From assembly GCF_010093595.1 (NCBI RefSeq), contig NW_022985451.1, positions 1,180,057 through 1,244,056 on the forward strand: a DNA stretch of 64,000 nucleotides, in the 5' to 3' direction. Every line of letters begins with the position of its first letter. The first letter of the stretch is position 1. Positions 57,050-64,000 of this stretch are shown piece by piece. The notes beneath the pieces are model-generated. The model did not search any database. It was not told the origin of the DNA and worked only from the letters and a program-made list of their open reading frames with translations. The DNA is from Mytilinidion resinicola. Lineage: Eukaryota > Ascomycota > Dothideomycetes > Mytilinidiales > Mytilinidiaceae. The position numbers were made by a program, and so were the translations under genes.

Positions 57050-57724
57050 CTATCCAAATCCGCCGGTACGGTGGTTGGTAATCTGGGTGAAAATGCTTTT
57101 TGCTGAGGGCCGCATAGACTCTGCTAGTAGAACGCTGCTTCGGTTTGAAGAGCTTGAGGCTGAGACAGTCTCAAATGGCAGCGTTTTTGACCCTTCCAAG
57201 GCGGGTATCCCTTGAGGTGTCCATGACTCTTCGAACTTCATGCGCTGCAGTTCTACCACTGAGTCGGTGCCCTCTCCGTCGACCTCTCGACCCCATATAC
57301 GAAGACTGATTCATTCGATAGGGTGAGATTATATGCCTTATTCTGGCAGTCGTCTTCGTTGCTCTGGATCCTTGTTCCCAAGGATCTTGAGTGAATATAC
57401 TTCGATAATACGTCATGCTTCAGCTGCAGAGCTAAGCAGCAGCTGGCTAATATGATCTTGGTCTTTCGTCCAGAGCTTGTTGCAGATGTTCGCGAGATTC
57501 TTGAATGAGGACTTGTTCTTTGTATCACACGGTCTGTAAAACTCGACTGCCTTTCGATCTCTTCGATCCTCTGTCACTCCAAGTTTGGAAAACCTGAAGT
57601 CATAACAGTCATCAAAACGCCCGTCTCTCAAGGACACCTTGTATATGCTCTCTACGAATTTGACGAGGATGAAAGGCCCGTCTCGGTTTACAGGAATGAC
57701 AGTAAGGTCGAGCCCTTCACCCAT
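57050..57724 (-). CDS. Possible multi-exon unknown gene
   Basis: An ATG at 57,724 opens a coding-like frame of 103 codons (VNRDGPFILVKFVESIYKVS, FKNLANICNKLWTKD), stopping near 57,414. Further coding-like frames continue on the same strand: LSKYIHSRSLGTRIQSNEDD and then SLRIWGREVDGEGTDSVVEL to a stop at 57,050. They are in different frames, so either two introns or decay must be invoked. I could not settle the junctions and recognise no domain. Confidence 0.3.
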
Positions 57725-58159
57725 TTACTATCCCACAAAAGCATACAATACCTCTACTGACGAGATATATAATAATTTTTGAAACGATCGAATGATGCTT
57801 CGAGTTAGAAAGTAGCTGCCCATTCGTCTTGTCCGGTCTTTGAAGAGGCCGCCATTGCCAGCAACCCCGTCTTCATCGATCACACAAAGATAATGCGCTC
57901 GTTATGCCATATCTTAAACACCTCAAGAAGAAACAAGATATTTTGCAAAAGAGAGATAGCTTGGAAGAGCTGAAGAGCGAAGATAAGGGGTTAGGTGAGA
58001 GCAAGGAGGGCCTGGCACAGAAGAAGATCTGGCCAGGAAGAAGCGTAAACTGCACGTGGATGACTAGGCTGGAGAGCTTGTGGATGGTGGCTGCGATTCT
58101 TTTGCAGGCTCAGCACCTGCATAGAAGGACTATTTTATGTAACTTCCATTAAATATCTT
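57725..58159. other. Spacer before TIR element 2
   Basis: No supported gene. An 82-codon frame at 57,904-58,152 has no recognisable features. Confidence 0.4.
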
Positions 58160-58845
58160 GGGGAGGGATATTGGCACACCCCCTAATCACTCCGCGCGCA
58201 CCCCCTTTTTCACTCCACGCACACCCCCCCCTCTTGGCGCTTCACCACCTTCTAATTGGCTCGGAGCAACGCGGAGCTTCCTCTGGGCATTCACCTTTAC
58301 ATCCCTCTGCACGTGATGCTATACGCGAGGCCGTACGTGAGCTCGTACGTGAGCTTGTACGTGAGCTCGTACGTGAGCTCGTACGTGAGCTCGTACGTGA
58401 GCTCGTACATGAGCTCACATGTAAGCTTGTACGTGAGCTCGTAAATAAGCTTGTACGTGAGCTCGTACGTAAGGCTATACATAAGGCCATACGAATCGGC
58501 ATAGCTATACAGCCTCTCCGTTCTACGGTGCATTCTTTCCAATTCGTGCAGCCGTATATACAGCCGTACGTGAGCTCATATGTAAGGCCACACGAATCGG
58601 AAAGAATGCACTGTAAAATAGAGAGGCTGTATAGCTATGCCGATTTGTATAGCCTCACGTATGAGCTCACGTACGGCTAAGTGAATAAGAAAGGCTACAC
58701 GTGCAAATGCACGTGAGAATAGAGCTCCAGACGAAGCTCCGAGCCGCTCCAGCCAATCAGAAGATCAAACGAGAGGGGGGGTGTGCGTGGAGTGAAAAAG
58801 GGGGTGTGCGCGGAGTGATTAGGGGGTGTGCCAATATCCCTCCCC
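58160..58845. mobile_element. 686-bp TIR element, palindrome-rich relative of the AT-hook element
   Basis: The ends form an inverted repeat beginning GGGGAGGGATATTGGCACAC, with the CACCCCC blocks and the CTAATTGGCTCGGAG inner end seen in the element at 51,355. The left interior (GGGCATTCACCTTTACATCC...CACGTGATGCTATACGCG) matches the right interior of that element in reverse complement. The AT-hook ORF is absent. I see no 8-bp target duplication (flanks AATATCTT and TTATATTA), which may have decayed. The long frame across it (Arg-Glu-Leu-Val repeats) is a by-product of the 12-bp array and is not a gene. Confidence 0.75.
58322..58475 (+). repeat. 12-bp tandem array GTACGTGAGCTC
   Basis: About ten units of GTACGTGAGCTC or close variants are consecutive (GTACGTGAGCTT, GTACATGAGCTC, ACATGTAAGCTT). 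GTAC and GAGCTC are each self-complementary, so the array can fold on itself. Related units recur in the element at 51,355-52,356 and at 58,560-58,680. Confidence 0.75.
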
Positions 58846-58951
58846 TTATATTACCTATAAAAATATGCTTTATATTATTATTTAGCAGTAAAGGTAGTGC
58901 AGCTATAATTCTGTTTAGTTTTGGGTTATAGATATTATAAATCTAGATATC

Positions 58952-59176
58952 TGTTACGTCCCCCTAGCACGAGCACGATCCAATCACGTGCTATAGATCA
59001 GGTGACGCCTGATCACGTGCTCTTCGGGGCCTGCATGGCCCGAGGCTCCGGCCACGCCTACGGCGTGCGCACCGGAAGGCTATAGAAGCCTATAATTCGC
59101 CTGCGCTTCCAATCAAAGCGCAGTCGTTCTGTTCTTTTGGGCTGGCCTGCGGGCAGCCTGGCGTAGTGTCGTAACA
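58952..59176. mobile_element. Candidate solo LTR (225 bp)
   Basis: The sequence starts TGTTACGTCC and ends GTCGTAACA, the TG...CA structure of fungal Ty3-type LTRs. It contains an internal palindrome around GATCAGGTGACGCCTGATC flanked by CACGTG. No clear target duplication was found (left flank ATATC, right flank GGTAT). An unrelated short TIR element is an alternative. Confidence 0.4.
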
Positions 59177-59785
59177 GGTATTTATAGAAGTATATGAGTA
59201 GATTAGATTAATTATATATAATTTATATACAGGTTCTAGAAGTACGTCTTGGCCAGCGGTGCCTGCCCAAACCTGACGAGGGTATCTTTTCCACGACCTT
59301 ACGTCGCAAAGAAGAGTGCTGGTAAGTCCGCCGCTGAATTTGGAGGATGTTCCGAGGTGAGTATTATCTCGGCCCAGTCCACAGCCTCCATAATGGCTCC
59401 AAGCTCCGCAATCTAGACACTGATCCTATCCTCTGCGCCTATCGTACGTTGCTCATGGGCAAGTTCCATGTTATCCCATACGCTACAAGTGCTGGAGTTT
59501 AATTCCATTTTCTGACCGGCTCTAAGCCTAAAAAGCACAGGTACGATGTACCACATGACTCGTTTCGTCAGGACCTTGCCAAGAAGCGTGAATAGCTAGA
59601 CCATATACGCCTTCGAACCAGTAATTGGAATTTGAATTCACACAATATCCCAAAAATTTGCACAAGAATCGTTCAAAATAGCACGAAATTCGTTCTTGGG
59701 CTCATCGATTAAGTGGTGGTACTATTGCTGATGCGGTCGAACCAACTCAAATGATGCAAGAGATCTAAAACTCTTGTTTTGTGTC
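59177..59785. other. Spacer before the MFS gene
   Basis: A very AT-rich run (TTATATATAATTTATATAC) lies near 59,210, followed by unique sequence. No gene is supported. Confidence 0.4.
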
Positions 59786-61418
59786 CTACCTCTGCTCATC
59801 TTCTCTGTCTGGTACACCCAGAAATGTCCACAGGATTAACAAGTCGTACACCGCCTTCATTAGACCAGCACTTCCCAGCATGATACGCCACGACTTCCTC
59901 GCCGCCAGCTCTCCTGAGCTACCTAAGCCACCGGCCTGTGCAATTGTCTTTACGATGTTCACAACACCAAGGATCGCAGTCCTTTCCTCTGCTTTCGTAA
60001 CAGCTGCTAAGAATGCCTGTCTAGGTGCTTGATCCATGCTTTGCGTACACGCCCTGAGGCTCAGAAGAGCCATAGCAATTAGCGTGCCCCATCCTCCAGC
60101 TTTGGGAATTGGTATGAGTGCGAGGAATATTGCAGACGGGAGGTGTGTGAATGTCATCGTCTTCAAGGGACCGAGGCGCCGGGCGAGAGGGAGAGCGGCA
60201 AAATTGGATAGTGTAGCGAGGATATTGGTCGTAAAGAACAGAGCACCTAGAGTGGCAGGCTCAATACCGTGGAATGTAGTGAAAAAGTAAGTAAGCCAGG
60301 ATGGTGATGCCATGCCTGATGCAAACGAGTCTAATGCGAAGAGGAAGATAAGGCGGAATAGTATGAGGAGCGATTTCTGAGATATTTGGGGAAGCAATGC
60401 GCGAAGTCGCCGAACGGGTGTGTACTTGGGTGAGGTGAGCGTCTGCTGTGCTTCCACCAGGTCTGGTTCTGCGACACTTGAGGGCGTTTCTTCCGTGGAG
60501 GTTCGTGGAGATGACGTGTGGGAAAGTAAATCCTCATTCTCCAGTTCAATGACTTCTTGATATGCGTGACTCCGATCGGGAAGCTCAATGCTGGGACTGA
60601 GCGCCAGCGTAAGAACAAGCTTAACAACTCCAAGCGCAGTGTAGAGGACGAAGACGATGCGATATGCTTTGACTTCATTTCCTGTGACCTTACTCGACCC
60701 AATCTGGACAATCCAACCGCTCGTGATAGTTCCTAGGGCAGCGCCGGCGGTGCCACACATGGTATACCATGCGAAAATATCACTGCGATCATCTTTCTCA
60801 GTAAGCTGAGAAAGGATTGACTCTTCGACCGCGCGGAAGGGGCCGATCTCATTACCACTGTACGAGCATCAGTTCCGAACGCTAGTAAATAGCAGAGCAC
60901 ACTTGCCTTGGACTGATGACTCCAACGACACCCGCGAGGAGGAGTAACCAGTATATGCTGCTGAATGAGAACACCACACCACTCGTTGTCATCAGGATGG
61001 CGCCTAGAGCAAGAACTTTTCGCCTCCCAACTTGGTCGGTAATTAGGACTAATACAAAGCTGATCACAGCATCGCCCAGCATAGTCAGCGTCATGAAGAG
61101 TCCAGCCAGTCTGTCTGATACTCCGATGCTTGTGAGGAACTGTACAAGGATCAGAAAAGTTGCTCCATAGGCAAAGAGACGAAAGAAGCGCTGGGCAAAA
61201 AGATATTTGACATCACGGGACGACTTGAGGACGGTAAACACCCCGGAACCATGTAAGAAATCGAATAAAAGCTCTCGTACAGCCATGCTGAGCTCATTTG
61301 TCCGAAGTACAAAGTCGGAAGGACAGCCAACTGTTGAGTGTCTCTTAGAGACAAATTCACTGAGCTGAGCTAAGAAGCGGGGTTGCTTGGCAAATCCGAT
61401 AAGGAACAAGAATATCAT
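59786..61418 (-). CDS. MFS transporter (DHA-like) with a GC-AG intron
   Basis: Exons 61418-60907 and 60857-59786 join across a 49-nt intron whose donor is AG|GCAAGT and acceptor ACAG. The join gives SPSGNEIGPFRAVEES without a frame break and a protein of 527 aa. A hydrophilic N-terminus leads to TM1 (FFRLFAYGATFLILVQFL), a loop with DQVGRRKVLALGA after TM2-3, a cytosolic loop of about 80 residues rich in Ser/Thr/Glu, and the second half with PSWLTYFFTTFHGIEPATLG and SMDQAPRQAFLAAV. It resembles fungal major-facilitator exporters of unknown substrate. The start at 61418 is the first ATG; Met45 is an alternative. Its promoter region is shared with the divergent MFS gene. Confidence 0.9.
60858..60906 (-). 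other. GC-AG intron
   Basis: No GT donor nearby restores the frame. AG|GCAAGT is the consensus for GC-AG introns, and the 49-nt length is usual here. Confidence 0.7.
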
Positions 61419-61532
61419 GGCGCCCGTCGCTCCAACCTACCTGTAATCTCCGCACACCCGCCGCTTTTTGCTGAACGGATATTCTCAGCTCGATTCTCAC
61501 CCATTTGTTCGAGCTGCTTCTTCTGACCAAGT
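61419..61532. promoter_or_regulatory. 114-bp divergent promoter between two MFS genes
   Basis: Only 114 bp separate the start codons at 61418 (minus) and 61533 (plus). The transcription start sites must be very close or overlapping. Confidence 0.55.
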
Positions 61533-63246
61533 ATGCAGAGTCCTGTCATCCTGGCTGGCTCATCAAGAGGCCCTTCAGCAAAGATCTCATACTGGTCGCT
61601 CCCTTACAAAGTAGGACCAACGCTAAGTATGCTCCTAAGCCTCAAGCTAAATCTGCGATGCCTCTAGACACAACTTCTCATTCTCATGCTGGCCCGCTTC
61701 ACTGACTCTCTAGCAACATCTTCGATCCACGTAAGGCATGCCTTATCACTGCACGTGCCTCTGTTTACGTGTCATTTCAGACATACATGTTCTTTCAACT
61801 TAAGCGTTTCAGTCCCGATGCACCAACAGTAACAATATCGACACAGTGTGGCCTCTTAGTCGGATGCAAGACCGGCGCACACGTCTGCACAGGGCTCGTG
61901 TGGGGACGACTGGCCGATCATGCTCTGGTCAGCCGAAAAACTGTGTTGGTGATTGGGCTGCTAGCCTCATGTGCTGCATCTGTGGGCTACGGATTTTCGA
62001 CGACATTTCATCAGGCTGTCGCTTGGCAGATACTGGATGGTTCATTGAATGCAACGGTTGCAATGGTGAGATGCATGACTGCAGAACTCAATCCCGAGAA
62101 GAAGTATGCAACGCAAGCCAGGAGATTAGCGTACTGCTGACTATTCATAGTTATCGTGTACGAGCTTTGACACTACTTCCCCTGTTCGCCAACGTTGGCT
62201 CGGTGCTAGGTCCATTGATAGGAGGGTTTTTGGCCTCTGCCAACGCGAAGCGCAGTATCGTTCCCGGCTACCCCTATGCTATGCCAAATGTGTGCATTGC
62301 TAGCATTCAGGCTCTAGTCGCATTCACCGCAGTCTTCCACCTCACGGACACGTTTCATCATCATGTGCTGGACCATAGGAACGATTCTGAGCCTCCAACG
62401 GCCACGAGAAACGCGAGGACTGCGATTTTATCCAAACCTCTATCCGGCCAACAGATCGATGAGACCACCGCACTTCTCCAGAGTCCTTCTACCCGTAGCA
62501 TCATCCATCTTGTACCACCGAGTTCGTCCTGCCAGCCTCCTTCTCTACCTTTTACAAAGATATGGACTCCGAACGTCATGAAAACCATGATCGCGCAGTT
62601 CATCATCTCTGGACATTTGGGAACTTTTGCTACCCTCTGGGCTATGTTTCTCAGCTTGCCAATCGCATCCTCGCGGGCGCAAAATTTGCCGTTCCAATTC
62701 TCAGGGGGGTTAGGAATGCAACCTCGCCGCGTCGGCATTGCGATGTCTGCATTCGGTTTCGCAGGTATCATCTTGCAGGTCCTCGTGTACCCAGGTTTCC
62801 AGGAAAGATGGGGAACAATTAAGGTTTGGAGAACAGCGCTTTGCCTTTTCCCTGTTGTATACGTTGTCGCGCCATTTTGCGCGCTCATTCCTCTACTTGT
62901 GAAACATATGGACACAAAGAGCGTAAATGTGTACCCATTGGTTGAGTGGTCTGTATTGTTGAGTGTTCTTCTTCTCTTTGCCGCCGGTCGAACGGGGGTT
63001 GTGCCTGCGACCAGTCTGTTGATCAATGACTGTACGCCTCATCCCAGTGCGCGCGGGACTATTCATACCACAGGTGTGATCTGCAGCAACCTCAGCAGAT
63101 CTATCTTTCCTCCGCTAGCGCTGGCGGTAATGGGTTCCGGGTTGAGAATCGGTGTTGTTGGGTTAGGGTTTTGGTTTGTGGCGGCGTTAGCAGTGTTAAG
63201 CATCCTAGCTAGTCTCACGGTTCATGAAGGCACGAACGGAGAATGA
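61533..63246 (+). CDS. MFS transporter (TetA/YCR023C-like drug-exporter type)
   Basis: Four exons (61533-61610, 61668-61730, 61781-62103, 62151-63246) with introns of 57, 50 and 47 nt encode 519 aa. The first two exons are tiny and supply SLPYKTQLLILMLARFTDSL, the TM1 start, which gives the family's expected N-terminus. Exon 3 has GLVWGRLADHALVSRKTVLV (the motif A loop) and LDGSLNATVAMVRCMTAEL. Exon 4 has LLPLFANVGSVLGPLIGGFL (TM5, antiporter motif C-like) and a long central loop with DETTALLQ. The second half includes GMQPRRVGIAMSAFGFAGI. These features place it among fungal proton antiporters for small molecules at the plasma or vacuolar membrane. It is arranged head to head with another MFS gene. 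Confidence 0.9.
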
Positions 63247-63433
63247 GCATCAAGTGCCGCATTCCCGACAACACTTTTCAACCAGGTAACCAGCGCTACG
63301 TCATGTTAACATCATCCTGTTGTTCGAGGAGATAGGTAGAATAGAAACTTGGTTTTGATTTGTAAGGAAGTACATACATAGTTATGGAATTGAAATCCCC
63401 CGATAAGTAGTGAAACCGAGTCATTCGGTGTAT
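63247..63433. other. 3' flank of the MFS gene
   Basis: Probable 3' UTR and spacer; nothing else is recognised. Confidence 0.4.
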
Positions 63434-63640
63434 TCCATGGAATTTAGCTAAAAACTCGGGCTTTGAATTCGGCTAGCCACTTTAAATTCGACTGGCCTTT
63501 CAGGTGACTGTCCCGCTAAGATTGGCTGGCCTCTTTGAATTCGGCTGGCCTCTTTGAGTTCGGCTGGTCTTTCGGATCGGCTGGCCTTTCGAATTGACTG
63601 GCCACTTACAATTCGGATGGCCTCTTAGAATTCGACTTCA
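63434..63640 (+). repeat. ~20-bp degenerate tandem repeat (GGCTGGCCTCTTTGAATTC type)
   Basis: About nine variants of AATTCGGCTGGCCTCTTTG follow one another with spacing of 17-28 bp. Confidence 0.65.
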
Positions 63641-63717
63641 GCTTTTTGCATCTCAAAAGTTCTCCGCGCACGGTCTTCCAGCCCCTTTTGGCATAGACTT
63701 TACCCGGCTCGTTTTAG

Positions 63718-63867
63718 TACAAGGGAGCTACCTGAGCGGGCTGCCGCCCTCCCTGCAAGTTTTGGGTGGCATTTTAGTCGTATCCACAGTATTTTCGTAG
63801 GGTACGACTATACTACAGCCTAAAACTTGCAGGGAGGGTGGCAGCCCGCTCAGGTAGCCCCCTTGTA
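63718..63867. repeat. Large imperfect inverted repeat (46-bp arms, 58-bp loop)
   Basis: The arm 63718-63763 (TACAAGGGAGCTACCTGAGC...) is nearly the reverse complement of 63822-63867. The loop carries a second short inverted repeat, TAGTCGTA/TACGACTA, at 63775-63782 and 63803-63810. It may be a fold-back transposon remnant. Confidence 0.7.
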
Positions 63868-63940
63868 GCTAGCAGGGTTCTAAGTATAACGTTTGCTCTA
63901 ATAATAGCTTTACTAGACTATAGCTTCTAAGGTAACTTTA

Positions 63941-64000
63941 GGGCGCCATTAACTACACACCCCCTTTTCGTTAATCGCACACCCCCTTTCCTCTATTCGC
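63941..64000 (+). mobile_element. Left end of a third TIR element, cut by the window edge
   Basis: GGGCGCCATTAACTACACACCCCC followed by a second CACACCCCC block matches the outer TIR layout of the element at 51,355, which starts GGGCGCTGCTAATACC. The rest lies outside the window. Confidence 0.55.

Noticed and set aside
58322..58475. CRISPR-like regular array
   Set aside because: The units are contiguous 12-mers without spacers in a eukaryotic transposon; no CRISPR features.
58171..58680. 169-codon frame with Arg-Glu-Leu-Val repeats
   Set aside because: It is the translation of the 12-bp GTACGTGAGCTC array inside a TIR element; the opposite strand is equally open.

Overview
This window is nuclear DNA of a filamentous ascomycete. 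Every confidently modelled multi-exon gene is interrupted by short introns of about 41-200 nt with fungal donor, branch and acceptor signals. The gene content (HapB, sedolisin protease, hexose and ACS transporters, HET and NACHT-ankyrin genes, pogo/Fot1-type transposase) is typical of Pezizomycotina. A Dothideomycete is my guess only.

Layout. 0-3.5 kb: gene-poor, with two tRNA-promoter-like (SINE-like) copies and a doubtful ORF. 3.76-4.74 kb: SAM methyltransferase. 5.2-7.6 kb: an unusual degenerate ~45-50 bp repeat array in alternating orientations. 8.8-10.3 kb: hapB (CCAAT-binding factor subunit) on the minus strand, with a 5'UTR intron and about 3 kb of very GC-rich upstream DNA. 15.2-16.4 kb: membrane-anchored MaoC-type hydratase. 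17.8-19.8 kb: secreted sedolisin. 20-23.6 kb: more of the repeat family plus a decayed small secreted-protein gene. 23.8-25.6 kb: hexose transporter. 27.8-34.9 kb: a compact housekeeping block with dUTPase, MMS19, NAD-dependent methylenetetrahydrofolate dehydrogenase and a small membrane protein. 35.8-46.5 kb: an accessory block holding two complementary halves of a decayed HET gene that flank a NACHT-ankyrin NLR gene (one frameshift) and a broken DDE transposase, followed by a chromodomain-like/zinc-ribbon gene. 46.8-50.3 kb: Mpv17-family protein and an ACS-family MFS permease. 51.3-59.2 kb: transposon-rich, with a family of TIR elements (one carries an AT-hook ORF and has an 8-bp target duplication), a candidate solo LTR and a broken secreted cysteine-rich protein gene. 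59.8-63.3 kb: two divergent MFS exporters only 114 bp apart, one with a GC-AG intron. The last 700 bp hold a large inverted repeat and the start of a third TIR element.

Functional links. The dUTPase/MMS19/MTD1 neighbourhood joins nucleotide hygiene, Fe-S delivery to DNA enzymes and one-carbon supply. MMS19 and MTD1 share a 307-bp divergent promoter. The NLR/HET block looks like an allorecognition or cell-death locus undergoing turnover, with nonsense mutations that fit RIP-like C-to-T change. The least explained signals are the GATGG...GTCAAA repeat family (5.2-7.6, 20.8-22.9 and 50.7 kb) and the AT-hook TIR element family.
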